Positions 1 to 8,088 of a DNA stretch of 39,195 nucleotides are shown here, in pieces. The stretch's first letter is position 1. Every line of letters begins with the position of its first letter. The translations under genes were made by a program, and so were the position numbers. The stretch is taken from contig NZ_BJUB01000019.1 of assembly GCF_007989805.1 (NCBI RefSeq), forward strand, positions 1-39,195, written 5' to 3'. The DNA comes from Cellulomonas xylanilytica (GTDB lineage Bacteria; Actinomycetota; Actinomycetes; Actinomycetales; Cellulomonadaceae). The notes beneath the pieces are model-generated. The model searched no databases. It had not been told where the DNA came from and saw only the letters and a program-made list of their open reading frames with translations.

Positions 1-1175
1 CGCCCGCCGCCACGGACGACGCCGAGGCGGCGGCCGCCGCGCGGGACGCGGTGCTGGCCGACGAGCTGCGGTCGTTCGCCGTCGCCTGCTCGCGCGCCCG
101 CCGGTCGCTGCTGGTGACGGCGGTCGACGACGCGGACCAGCAGCCGTCCCCGTTCCTCGAGCTGGTGGACCCCTCGGACGACGAGGGGGAGACCCGGCGC
201 ACGAGCGTGCCGGCTCCGCTGGACCTGCGTGGCCTCGTCGCGCAGCTGCGGGCGCACCTCGAGCAGGCGGCGGTCGACGGCGTCGAGCCCGACCCTGCCG
301 CGGCGCGGACGCTCGCGCGGCTGGCAGCCGCCGACGTGCCGGGTGCGGACCCGGCGCAGTGGTACGGCCTCGCCGAACCGTCGAGCGAGGCGCCCCTGTG
401 GGACGCGGGCACCCGGGTGCCGGTCTCCCCGTCGAAGGTGGAGACCGCCCAGCGCTGCGCCTTGCGATGGGCGCTGGAGGCGGCGGGCGGGACCTCGTCC
501 GCCAGCGGTGGGCAGAACCTCGGCACCCTGCTGCACGCCATCGCGCAGGAGCACCCACGCGGCACGGAGGCCGAGCTGTCCGCGGCGCTCGACCGGCGGT
601 GGGCGGAGCTCGGGCTCGGCGCCGGGTGGCCGGCGCTGGCCACCCGGCGCAAGGCGGACACGATGGTGCGCCGGCTCGCCGGGTACCTGCGCGGTGCGGG
701 TGAGCCGCTGCTGGTGGAGGGGGCGTTCGCGGTGGACACCGACCGGGCGTCGCTGCGCGGGTCGGTGGACCGCATCGAGCTGGTCGAGGACGGGTCCGCC
801 GGGCCGGTCGTCCGTGTGGTGGATCTCAAGACCGGCGCCAGCCCGCCCAGCGTGAGCAAGGCCGCGGAGAACCCGCAGCTGGGCGCCTACCAGCTCGCGG
901 TGGACGCCGGCGCGTTCGACGGCCTCCCCGAGGGGTCGACGAGCGGTGGCGCGCAGCTCGTGTTCCTCGGCACGGGGGCCGCCGCGGTGACCCGCTCCCA
1001 GGAGCCGCTCGGGCCCGAGGCCGACGGACCGAGCTGGGCGCGGACCATGGTGGACCAGGTGGCCGACAAGATGGCCGCGTCGACGTTCGAGGCGACCGCC
1101 AACGACCTGTGCGACCGCTGCCCGGTGCGGCGCTCGTGCCCGGTCCGCGGTGAGGGCGGACAGGTGGTCGCATGA
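1..1175 (+). CDS. adnA: AdnA, C-terminal part (helicase-nuclease subunit, 5' truncated)
   Basis: The reading frame is open from base 3 and enters at a degenerate UvrD motif VI (DELRSFAVACSRARRSLLV), so the helicase part lies before the window. The rest is a RecB-family PD-(D/E)XK nuclease: GTLLHAIAQ, then GSVDRIEL, the catalytic VDLKTG, and the helix QLGAYQLAV. One cysteine in TAQRCALRW and a terminal C-x2-C-x5-C (CDRCPVRRSC) form the usual iron-sulfur set of AddB-like nucleases. In mycobacteria AdnA pairs with AdnB to resect double-strand breaks. The stop overlaps the adnB start (ATGA), so the two should be translationally coupled. The A/B assignment rests on gene order: the first gene of the mycobacterial pair is adnA. 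Family confidence is high, subunit letter somewhat lower. Confidence 0.88.
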   Translation, partial: PAATDDAEAAAAARDAVLADELRSFAVACSRARRSLLVTAVDDADQQPSPFLELVDPSDDEGETRRTSVPAPLDLRGLVAQLRAHLEQAAVDGVEPDPAAARTLARLAAADVPGADPAQWYGLAEPSSEAPLWDAGTRVPVSPSKVETAQRCALRWALEAAGGTSSASGGQNLGTLLHAIAQEHPRGTEAELSAALDRRWAELGLGAGWPALATRRKADTMVRRLAGYLRGAGEPLLVEGAFAVDTDRASLRGSVDRIELVEDGSAGPVVRVVDLKTGASPPSVSKAAENPQLGAYQLAVDAGAFDGLPEGSTSGGAQLVFLGTGAAAVTRSQEPLGPEADGPSWARTMVDQVADKMAASTFEATANDLCDRCPVRRSCPVRGEGGQVVA

Positions 1176-4100
1176 CGCTCTCCGCCGCACAGATCGCCGC
1201 CCTGGTGGGTCAGCCACCGCCGACGCCGGAGCAGCGCGTCGTCATCGAGGCGCCCCTCGGCCCGTCGCTGGTCGTGGCCGGCGCGGGCTCGGGCAAGACC
1301 GAGACCATGGCGGCCCGGGTGGTCTGGCTGCTGGCCAACGGCATCGTCGAGCCCGAGCAGGTCCTCGGTCTGACGTTCACGCGCAAGGCGGCCGGGGAGC
1401 TGGCCGAGCGGGTGCGCAAGCGCCTGCGCACGCTCGCCCGCGCGGCAGCCGCCGAGGGTCTGGTGCTCGGCGGGACCGTCGACGCTGCCCGGACCGACGG
1501 GCTGGCGGGCCTGGCGCGGCCGACGATCTCCACGTACAACTCGTACGCGGCCTCCCTGGTGTCCGACCACGCGCTGCGGCTCGGCCTCGACCCGTCGGCC
1601 CGGCTGCTCGGCGAGGCAGCGCAGTGGCAGCTCGCGTCCGAGGTGGTCGAGGCGTGGAGCGACGACCTCGACACCGACGCCGCCACCTCCACGGTGATCG
1701 AGGCGGTGCTCACCCTCTCGGGCGCGCTGGACGAGCACCTGCTCGACGCGGCCGACGCCCGGTCCGGGATCGAGGAGATCCTCGACGCGCTCGCCGCCAC
1801 CCCACCCGGCACGCCGCCGCGCGAGCCGTACGCGGAGGTCAAGAAGCTGCTGCGCTCGCTGGGGGAGCGCGTGCGCGTCCTCGAGCTCGTCGCCGAGTAC
1901 CGCGCCCGCAAGCGGGCTGCCGACGCGATCGACTTCGGTGACCAGGTGGCCCTCGCGGCGCGGCTCGCGCTCGACGTGCCCGAGGTGGGTGCAGGCGAGC
2001 GACGCAGGTTCCGGGTGGTGCTCCTCGACGAGTACCAGGACACCTCCCACGCCCAGCTCACCCTGCTCGGCGCGCTGTTCGGCGGCGGGCACCCGGTGAC
2101 CGCCGTCGGCGACCCGAACCAGTCGATCTACGGGTGGCGCGGAGCGAGCGCGGGCGGTCTGGAAGGGTTCCCCACGTCCTTCCCGCAGGTCCACCCGGAC
2201 GGCAGCCGCTCGCCGGCCGACGTGCACCAGCTCTCGACGTCGTGGCGCAACGACCGCCTGATCCTCGCGGCGGCCAACCACGTCGCCGCACCGCTGCGCG
2301 CGTCCGCCACCCGCGTGGCGGTGCCCGTGCTCACCGCCCGGCCGGGCGCCGGTGACGGGCGGGTGCATGCGCACGTCGCCGAGACGGTCGAGGACGAGGC
2401 GCGTGCCGTCGCGACGTTCGTCCGCGACCGCTGGCAGCCCGCCGGCCCCGGCCGTGACCGGGTGACCGCGGCGGTGCTCTGCCGCAAGCGGTCCCAGTTC
2501 GAGACGCTGCGCCGGGCTCTCCGGGACGCCGGTCTGCCGGTCGAGGTGGTGGGCCTCGGCGGGCTGCTGTCGGCGCCGGAGGTGGTCGACCTCGTCGCGC
2601 TCCTGCAGACCGCCCACGACCCGTCCCGGGGCGACGCGCTCATGCGCCTGCTGACGGGCGCCCGCACCCGGCTCGGCGCCTCGGACCTGCACGCGCTCGC
2701 GGCCTGGTCCGGTGAGCTGGCCGCACGCCACGGCGGCGCCGGGCGAGCCCGGGACCGCGGTCCGGTGCTCGTCGTGCCCACCGGCGCCGACGAGTCCACC
2801 CGCGCCGACGTGCCCGCCGGAGCGGAGGTTCTCGTCGAGGCGGACGCGGTCGACGAGCGCAGCATCGTGGACGCGCTCGACGCGATCACCGAGCTCCCCG
2901 CCGAGGGCTGGACGAGCCGGGGCGGCAGGACGCTGAGCGCGGTCGGGCGGGCGCGGCTGGCCGACCTCGCGATGACGCTGCGGGCGCTGCGCGCGCACAG
3001 CTACCTCTCCGTCCCGGAGCTTGTCGGCGAGGCCGAGCGGCTCCTGGGGCTCGACATCGAGGTCGCCGCACGCGCGCGCACCTCACCCGGTCGGGCGCGC
3101 GCGCAGCTGGACGCGTTCCGGGACGTGGCCGTCGAGTTCGCGCGCTCGGCGGACCACCCCAACCTCGGCGGCTTCCTCGCCTGGCTCGAGGCGGCGGACA
3201 CCCGCGAGAACGGCCTCGACATGCCGGTCTCGGAGCCCGATCCCGACGCGGTGCAGCTCATCACGGTGCACGCCGCCAAGGGCCTCGAGTGGGACGTCGT
3301 CGCCGTCGCAGGTCTGGTCGACGGCGGGCTGCCGGCCACCGCGACCCAGGGCAAGGACGGCCCGAAGGACTCGGCGTGGCTGACGGGGCTCGGCTCGCTG
3401 CCGTACCCGCTGCGCGGTGACCGCCACGACCTGCCCGTGTTCGCGTACGCCGGTGCCGACGACCCCAAGGAGCTGGAGGAGCGGCGCAAGCAGTTCGTGC
3501 TCGACGCGGGGGACCACCAGGTCGCCGAGGAGCGACGGCTCGCCTACGTCGCGCTGACCCGTGCCCGCTCGGACCTGCTGCTCACCGCGGCGTGGTGGGG
3601 CGACGGCACCCGGGTGCGCAAGGTGTCGGTCTTCCTGACGGAGCTCGCCGAGGCGGGACTCGTGGAGACGGCGGGCTGGGACGATGCGCCCGACGACGCA
3701 GGCACCAACCCGCGCGCCTCGCTGGTGCTCACGGCGACGTGGCCGGCGGACCCTTTCGGGGCCGAGGCCGGCGCGACCCGGCGCACGCACGTCCAGGACG
3801 CGGCCGCTCGCGTACGCGCAGCAATGGCCGAGGGCACCGCTGTCGCCACGACGTCGGCGCCGGACCCCGCGGGCGGCACGTCCGACGGTGTGGTCGGCAC
3901 GCTCGACCCCGCGCCCGGCCACTCCGCTGGTGCCCCTGGCGGTGCCGCTCCTGTGGCCGGCCGCGCCGTGGACGTGCCGGAGCCGCACCCCTGGGACGTG
4001 CTCGCCGACCGGTTGCTCGCGGAGCGCGAGCGGGTGCGGACACCGTCGGGGGAGGTGGAGCTGCCCGCACACCTGTCGGCGTCGGCGCTGGTGAGGCTGG

Positions 4101-4846
4101 AGAGCGACCCGGGGGAGTTCGCCGCGCACCTGCGCCGGCCGGTCCCGGCCGAACCGTCCCCGCAGGCCCGGCGCGGCACCCGGTTCCACGCGTGGGTCGA
4201 GGGCTGGTACGGCAGCGCCTCCCTGGTGGACGTGGACGCGCTGCCGGGTGCCGACGACGACTCGACGTCGCTCGACCTGGACGAGCAGGCGCTCCGGGAC
4301 GCGTTCCTGGCGACGGAGTGGGCGAACCGGGCGCCCGTCGCGGTCGAGGTCGACATCGAGATCTCCGTCGACGGCTACGTGCTCCGCTCCCGGATCGACG
4401 CGGTCTTCCCGGACCCGGCAGCGGGCGCGGTCGAGGCGGGCGAGCCCGCCGCGGTGGTCGTCGTCGACTGGAAGACCGGGGCACCCCCGAAGGACGAGGC
4501 GGCCCGGGCGTCGCGTGAGCTCCAGCTGGCCGTCTACCGGCTCGCGTGGTCACGGTGGACCGGGACGCCGCTGGCCCGGGTGCGCGCGGCGTTCTGCTAC
4601 GTCGGTGCCGGCGCGACCGTGTACCCGGAGCGGCTGCTGGACGAGGACGAGATCACCGCGCTGCTGCGGTCCGCCACCCAGGCGCAGGAACCGCAGGGCG
4701 CCGGGGTGGTCGAGCCGCGGACCAACCGCCGCGGTCCGCGGTCGAACGTGCCCACGCGGCGCCGCCCCGGCTGGGAGGGGACGAACGCCGCTCCCTCGCG
4801 GCGGCCGGTGCAGACCGCTGCACCCACGCTCTTCGACACCGACTGA
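1172..4846 (+). CDS. adnB: AdnB, SF1A helicase-nuclease subunit
   Basis: A 1224-residue UvrD-type helicase fused to a C-terminal RecB nuclease, close to the size of mycobacterial AdnB. Visible motifs: Walker A AGAGSGKT (36-43), DEYQD (about 288), GDPNQSIYGWRG (about 314), HAAKGLEWD (about 700), and EERRLAYVALTRAR (about 786). The nuclease begins near GTRFHAWVEGW (about 1002) and carries RSRIDAVF and the catalytic VDWKTG (about 1099) followed by ELQLAVYRLAW. No iron-sulfur cysteine cluster is seen in its nuclease, unlike the upstream partner. With AdnA it forms the ATP-driven end-resection machine. A low-complexity Ala/Gly/Pro stretch near residues 880-930 separates the motor from the nuclease. 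The ATG overlaps the adnA stop by four bases. Confidence 0.92.
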   Translation: MTLSAAQIAALVGQPPPTPEQRVVIEAPLGPSLVVAGAGSGKTETMAARVVWLLANGIVEPEQVLGLTFTRKAAGELAERVRKRLRTLARAAAAEGLVLGGTVDAARTDGLAGLARPTISTYNSYAASLVSDHALRLGLDPSARLLGEAAQWQLASEVVEAWSDDLDTDAATSTVIEAVLTLSGALDEHLLDAADARSGIEEILDALAATPPGTPPREPYAEVKKLLRSLGERVRVLELVAEYRARKRAADAIDFGDQVALAARLALDVPEVGAGERRRFRVVLLDEYQDTSHAQLTLLGALFGGGHPVTAVGDPNQSIYGWRGASAGGLEGFPTSFPQVHPDGSRSPADVHQLSTSWRNDRLILAAANHVAAPLRASATRVAVPVLTARPGAGDGRVHAHVAETVEDEARAVATFVRDRWQPAGPGRDRVTAAVLCRKRSQFETLRRALRDAGLPVEVVGLGGLLSAPEVVDLVALLQTAHDPSRGDALMRLLTGARTRLGASDLHALAAWSGELAARHGGAGRARDRGPVLVVPTGADESTRADVPAGAEVLVEADAVDERSIVDALDAITELPAEGWTSRGGRTLSAVGRARLADLAMTLRALRAHSYLSVPELVGEAERLLGLDIEVAARARTSPGRARAQLDAFRDVAVEFARSADHPNLGGFLAWLEAADTRENGLDMPVSEPDPDAVQLITVHAAKGLEWDVVAVAGLVDGGLPATATQGKDGPKDSAWLTGLGSLPYPLRGDRHDLPVFAYAGADDPKELEERRKQFVLDAGDHQVAEERRLAYVALTRARSDLLLTAAWWGDGTRVRKVSVFLTELAEAGLVETAGWDDAPDDAGTNPRASLVLTATWPADPFGAEAGATRRTHVQDAAARVRAAMAEGTAVATTSAPDPAGGTSDGVVGTLDPAPGHSAGAPGGAAPVAGRAVDVPEPHPWDVLADRLLAERERVRTPSGEVELPAHLSASALVRLESDPGEFAAHLRRPVPAEPSPQARRGTRFHAWVEGWYGSASLVDVDALPGADDDSTSLDLDEQALRDAFLATEWANRAPVAVEVDIEISVDGYVLRSRIDAVFPDPAAGAVEAGEPAAVVVVDWKTGAPPKDEAARASRELQLAVYRLAWSRWTGTPLARVRAAFCYVGAGATVYPERLLDEDEITALLRSATQAQEPQGAGVVEPRTNRRGPRSNVPTRRRPGWEGTNAAPSRRPVQTAAPTLFDTD

Positions 4847-4856
4847 GCGAGCGCGT

Positions 4857-4886
4857 GATCGGGGTCGGACGTCGGCCCCTCGATCG
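4857..4886. terminator. Weak hairpin between convergent adnB and phosphatase genes
   Basis: GATCG-GGG and CCC(C)T-CGATC can pair with one bulge between the convergent ends of adnB (4846) and the phosphatase (4919). No T-run follows, so termination is only a guess. Confidence 0.25.
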
Positions 4887-4918
4887 AGGAGCGGAGCGCG
4901 CTCGACGGAGCGGTCGGC

Positions 4919-5617
4919 TCAGTCGAGGAGGCGCGACCGGATCCTGGCGAGCTCGTCGGCGGACATGCCGTGCGCGGTCAGGTAGCCGGCGACGTCGAGG
5001 TCGGTCAGGAGCGCCCGGAGGTGACCCGTGACCTCGGCCAGGCGCGCACCGAGCTCGTCGTCGGTGCGTGCGGTCTCGTCGCCCAGCCCGGCCCGGGCGT
5101 AGTCGTTCATCGCGACCACCGCGCAGGCGTAGTCCTCGACGATCACGTCCTGCGGCACCCCGACCAGCGACAGCAGGAGCGCCGTGACCAGGCCGGTCCG
5201 GTCCCGACCGGCCGAGCAGTGGATGACGACGGCGCCGTCGGATGCGTCCGCGACGGCGCGCAGGGCGGCGACGACGAGCTCGGGCCATGTCTCGAGGTTC
5301 GCCCGGTAGTACTCCGGCGAGTCCAGCACGTGACCCCAGCGCGCCATGAAGTCGCGGTCCTCCCAGACCTCGACGGGGCGGTGGTGCCGGGTCACCCCCG
5401 CCGGCAGCCGGAGCGGCTCGATCTCGTGGGGGTTGCGCAGGTCGACGATCGTCCGGACCCCCGCGTCGGCCAGCTGGGTCCAGCCGCGCTCGTCGAGCCC
5501 GTCCAGGCGCGGCGTGCGGAAGACGCGTCCGGGCCGGGTGGGCGTGGACGCGGTCGGGAGGCCACCGAGGTCGCGCGCGTTGTGCAGACCGCCCCAGCCG
5601 ACGGAGCGGTCGGTCAC
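4919..5617 (-). CDS. PtpB-type protein tyrosine phosphatase
   Basis: 232 residues with the P-loop HCSAGRDRTG (nucleophile Cys134, Arg140; C-x5-R) and the N-terminal NARDLGGLPT signature of the Y_phosphatase3/MptpB-like family. TIVDLRNPHEIEP (about 57-69) is the usual DLR segment before the catalytic domain. Such enzymes hydrolyse phosphotyrosine and in some cases phosphoserine/threonine or phosphoinositides. There is no signal peptide or membrane segment. The ATG at 5617 overlaps the stop of the phosphotransferase gene by four bases, so the two are read as one coupled unit. The pair sits between adnB and nudC, where M. tuberculosis has, as I recall, an ion-channel-like gene. The substrate cannot be told from sequence. 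Confidence 0.85.
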   Translation of the reverse strand: MTDRSVGWGGLHNARDLGGLPTASTPTRPGRVFRTPRLDGLDERGWTQLADAGVRTIVDLRNPHEIEPLRLPAGVTRHHRPVEVWEDRDFMARWGHVLDSPEYYRANLETWPELVVAALRAVADASDGAVVIHCSAGRDRTGLVTALLLSLVGVPQDVIVEDYACAVVAMNDYARAGLGDETARTDDELGARLAEVTGHLRALLTDLDVAGYLTAHGMSADELARIRSRLLD

Positions 5618-6561
5618 GCCAGGAGCGACTCGCTCGCGGCGGCCTGGTCCTCACGCGTGTGGGCGTCGAGGTCCTCCAGCATGGCGACGGCGTCGTCGAT
5701 GATCTCGGGGTCCTGCGTCCGCACCCCGTAGAGCAGCCACCGGGCCAGGGCGAGCTCGCCGGCGAGGAGGGCGCGGTCGGCCAGGTGCGGGTCGGTGAGC
5801 TCGGTCCGGCGCAGCTGGTACGCCTCCATGATCGAGTCGGTGGTGTCCGGGTGGGCCGCGACCAGGAGCCAGGCGAGGTCGTCGGCCGGGTCCGCCACGC
5901 AGGCGTCACCCCAGTGCAGGATGCCGGTGACCCTGTCGCCGCGGACGAGCACGCGCTCGCTGGTGAGGTCGCCGTGGATGACGGTCGGGCGGAAGCGCCA
6001 GAGGGCGACGTCCTCGAGCCGGTCCTCCCAGCGCCGCAGCAGGGCGGGTGGGACCTTGCCGGTCCGTGCCGCCTCGTCGACCTCGGCCTGGCGGCGCGCG
6101 CGATACTCGCCGGCGTCGTAGGCGGGCAGGCCGGCGTTCTCGACGAGCGCGGTCGGCAGCTCGTGCACCGCGGCGATGGCGCGACCGAGGTCGGCCGCGA
6201 GGCCGGGACCCGGGGTCAGGCGGTCCAGCCGGAGCGGCTCGCCGGGGATCTCGGTGTGCACGGCGGCGCGCCCGCCCTCGGGCAGGTGGGCGAAGCCGAC
6301 GGGTGCGGGGACGGCGAAGGGCAGCTTCCCGCGCTCGGCCTCGGCCGCGAGCATGGCGAGGAGGACTACCTCCGCCTCGAGCGCGGCACCGGCCGCGGCG
6401 TGCTGCGGTGCGCGGACGACCCACCGGTTGCGGTGGGCGTCGATCACGACCGCGGTGTCGAAGTCGGAACCGGGCTGGGCGGGCCGTCGCACGTCGAAGG
6501 CGTCGAGTCCCGGCACGGCGACGGTCGCCAGCGCGGCGAGGGCGAGAGGGGATCGAACCAC
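5614..6561 (-). CDS. APH-family phosphotransferase (macrolide-phosphotransferase-like fold)
   Basis: 315 residues of the aminoglycoside/macrolide phosphotransferase kinase-like fold: VIHGDLTSERVLV (catalytic Asp198) and GILHWGDACVADPADDLAW (metal-binding Asp219, then the ADPADDLAW helix). In canonical members the fourth residue after HGDL is Asn (HGDLxxxN); here it is Arg203, so antibiotic kinase activity should not be assumed. The first gene of a two-gene operon with the tyrosine phosphatase. The GTG start lies six bases after TATCCT on the same strand, consistent with a leaderless transcript. Genes like this are often called phosphotransferase in actinobacterial genomes without known substrate; the NudC/WhiB7 neighbourhood makes a housekeeping or resistance role equally possible. 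Confidence 0.8.
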   Translation of the reverse strand: MVRSPLALAALATVAVPGLDAFDVRRPAQPGSDFDTAVVIDAHRNRWVVRAPQHAAAGAALEAEVVLLAMLAAEAERGKLPFAVPAPVGFAHLPEGGRAAVHTEIPGEPLRLDRLTPGPGLAADLGRAIAAVHELPTALVENAGLPAYDAGEYRARRQAEVDEAARTGKVPPALLRRWEDRLEDVALWRFRPTVIHGDLTSERVLVRGDRVTGILHWGDACVADPADDLAWLLVAAHPDTTDSIMEAYQLRRTELTDPHLADRALLAGELALARWLLYGVRTQDPEIIDDAVAMLEDLDAHTREDQAAASESLLA

Positions 6562-6567
6562 GTGCCC

Positions 6568-6573
6568 AGGATA
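6568..6573 (-). promoter_or_regulatory. -10 element giving a leaderless phosphotransferase mRNA
   Basis: TATCCT on the minus strand ends six bases before the GTG at 6561, the spacing expected if transcription starts at the start codon. No Shine-Dalgarno sequence is present. Confidence 0.45.
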
Positions 6574-6678
6574 GGCGGGCCGTGGAGCCGTCTCGGCCGA
6601 GCCGCACGGCGTGTCTTCGCCCGATTGCTCCCCTCACCACCGAGGGGGCGCCCGCGCGCAGGGTGTGTCACCGGCGCG

Positions 6679-6684
6679 TACGGT
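6679..6684 (+). promoter_or_regulatory. -10 element just before nudC (leaderless start)
   Basis: TACGGT ends seven bases before the GTG at 6692, and no ribosome binding site precedes that codon. This supports 6692 rather than the upstream in-frame codon at 6611 as the start. Confidence 0.45.
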
Positions 6685-6691
6685 GACCGGC

Positions 6692-7672
6692 GTGATCGTT
6701 CCGGATGACCTGCCGCTGTCCCGTGCCGGCGTCGACCGTGCCGCCCTGTCGCGGACCGAGGACGGGTTCGTCGACGCGGCGCTGACCCAGGACGCCACGC
6801 GCGTGCTGCTCGTCTGCGACGGCGCCGTCGTCACCGCGGCGGGGTCCGGTCTCGCGCTGTTCGGGCCCACGCAGCTCCCGGTCCCCACGACGGGCGACGA
6901 CGGGTGGCTCCTCCTCGGCCGCGGCGACGAGGGCGAGGCGTACCTGGCGTGGCGGGTCCCGGACCGCCGCCCGGCACCTCGCGTGGGCGAGGCGTCCGAC
7001 GTCCTGGTCCATGCGGCGCCGGCCGAGACGGAGCCCGCACCGGCACGGAGCCTTCCCGACGGGCTCGGGTGGACGCTCCTGCGCGACGTCGGCGCGGACC
7101 TGACCGCGCACGAGGCCGGGCTGGCCACCACGGCCGTCGCCCTGGACGCCTGGCACGCCCGGCACCCGCGCTGCCCCCGCTGCGGGGCGGCGACCCGGGT
7201 CGCGCAGTCCGGGTGGTCGCGGATCTGCGTCGAGGACGGCTCGGAGCACTACCCGCGCACCGACCCCGCGGTGATCATGGCGGTCGTCGACGCCGACGAC
7301 CGGATCCTGCTCGGGCACGCGGCGCACTGGGCGGCGGGCCGCTGGTCGACGCTGGCGGGCTTCGTCGAGGCCGGGGAGTCGCTGGAGCACGCCGTGCGTC
7401 GCGAGGTGGCCGAGGAGACGGGCGTGCTCGTCGGCGAGGTCTCCTACCGCGGGAGCCAGCCGTGGCCGTTCCCGGCGTCGCTCATGGTCGGCTTCCGCGC
7501 CGTCGCCACGTCCACCGACGTGACGGTGGACGGCGTGGAGCTGACCGAGGCGCGCTGGTTCTCCCGCGCGGAGCTCGCCGCGGCCGTGCGGGCGGGCGAC
7601 GTCATCCCACCGGGACGCGCGTCGATCGCGCGGGCGCTGGTGGAGGAGTGGTTCGGCGGACCGCTCAGCTGA
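6692..7672 (+). CDS. nudC: NudC, NAD(H) diphosphatase / NAD-RNA decapping Nudix hydrolase
   Basis: A 326-residue Nudix hydrolase. It has a zinc-ribbon segment with CPRC (about 160) and a later Cys (RICVEDGSEHYPRTDP), then the Nudix box GFVEAGESLEHAVRREVAEE (from about residue 223, continuing TGV) and the NudC signature QPWPFPASLMVGF that selects NAD(H). Family members hydrolyse NADH/NAD+ to NMN(H) and AMP and can remove NAD caps from RNA. The fourth zinc-ribbon cysteine position is not a cysteine. I chose the GTG at 6692 because the protein then begins near the conserved LPLSR..VDR segment and a -10 element sits right before it. The 3' end overlaps the convergent mycoredoxin gene by eight bases. 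Confidence 0.92.
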   Translation: MIVPDDLPLSRAGVDRAALSRTEDGFVDAALTQDATRVLLVCDGAVVTAAGSGLALFGPTQLPVPTTGDDGWLLLGRGDEGEAYLAWRVPDRRPAPRVGEASDVLVHAAPAETEPAPARSLPDGLGWTLLRDVGADLTAHEAGLATTAVALDAWHARHPRCPRCGAATRVAQSGWSRICVEDGSEHYPRTDPAVIMAVVDADDRILLGHAAHWAAGRWSTLAGFVEAGESLEHAVRREVAEETGVLVGEVSYRGSQPWPFPASLMVGFRAVATSTDVTVDGVELTEARWFSRAELAAAVRAGDVIPPGRASIARALVEEWFGGPLS

Positions 7673-7925
7673 GCCGGTCGCGCACCTGGGCGAGCGAGGG
7701 GTTCGTCGCCGCGGACCCGTCGGGGAACACGACCGTGGGCACCGTCTGGTTGCCGCCGTTGAGGGACTCGACGAGCGACGCCGCGTCGGCGTGCTCCTCG
7801 ATGTTGACCTCGGTGTAGCCGATCCCTGCCGAGTCGAGCTGCGTCTTGAGCCGGCGGCAGTAGCCGCACCACGTGGTGGAGTACATCGTGATGGTGCCGG
7901 CGTCGGGCAGCGTCTGCGTGGTCAT
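7665..7925 (-). CDS. mrx1: Mycoredoxin (glutaredoxin-like, mycothiol-dependent)
   Basis: 86 residues with the redox motif WCGYC (Cys20, Cys23), the cis-proline turn TVPTVVFPDG (61-70) and a compact thioredoxin/glutaredoxin fold. Mycoredoxins reduce mixed disulfides between proteins and mycothiol in the cytosol of actinobacteria. Length and WC-G-Y-C centre match the mycoredoxin-1 group rather than NrdH. The ATG at 7925 has GAGGGA seven or so bases upstream. The gene faces nudC tail to tail with an eight-base overlap and is divergent from uvrD2. A GGAAG-N18-GTT element upstream resembles a SigR/SigH oxidative-stress promoter, which would fit the known thiol-stress control of such genes in Streptomyces and mycobacteria. 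Confidence 0.9.
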   Translation of the reverse strand: MTTQTLPDAGTITMYSTTWCGYCRRLKTQLDSAGIGYTEVNIEEHADAASLVESLNGGNQTVPTVVFPDGSAATNPSLAQVRDRLS

Positions 7926-7981
7926 CGGTCCCTCGTGGTCGGTGCGGTCAGATGGGGCGAGATCGTCGCCCGGGGGAAGTA

Positions 7982-8007
7982 ACGCCCGCGCCGGCGGGGA
8001 TCTTCCC
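7982..8007 (-). promoter_or_regulatory. SigR/SigH-like promoter for mycoredoxin
   Basis: On the minus strand GGAAG (8007-8003) is followed after exactly 18 bases by GTT (7984-7982), one mismatch from the SigR consensus GGAAT-N18-GTT. The predicted start lies about 50 bases before the mycoredoxin ATG. Assignment is by pattern only. Confidence 0.45.
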
Positions 8008-8088
8008 CGGTGGCACGGACGGGTGACGGTACCGGACGTGCACAGGCCGGCGACGAGCGTGTCGGCCGGTGCTGAGAGACTGTGCCCG

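Noticed and set aside
887..2998. A 703-codon open frame on the minus strand opposite adnA/adnB.
   Set aside because: It is composed of Arg/Gly/His/Ala-rich sequence without motifs, opposite a gene with intact helicase motifs; typical of high-GC antisense frames.
5614..6561. Calling the phosphotransferase a macrolide resistance gene because whiB7 is nearby.
   Set aside because: The metal-binding Asn is missing, it is read with a phosphatase on the opposite strand, and no drug-specific residues can be recognised.
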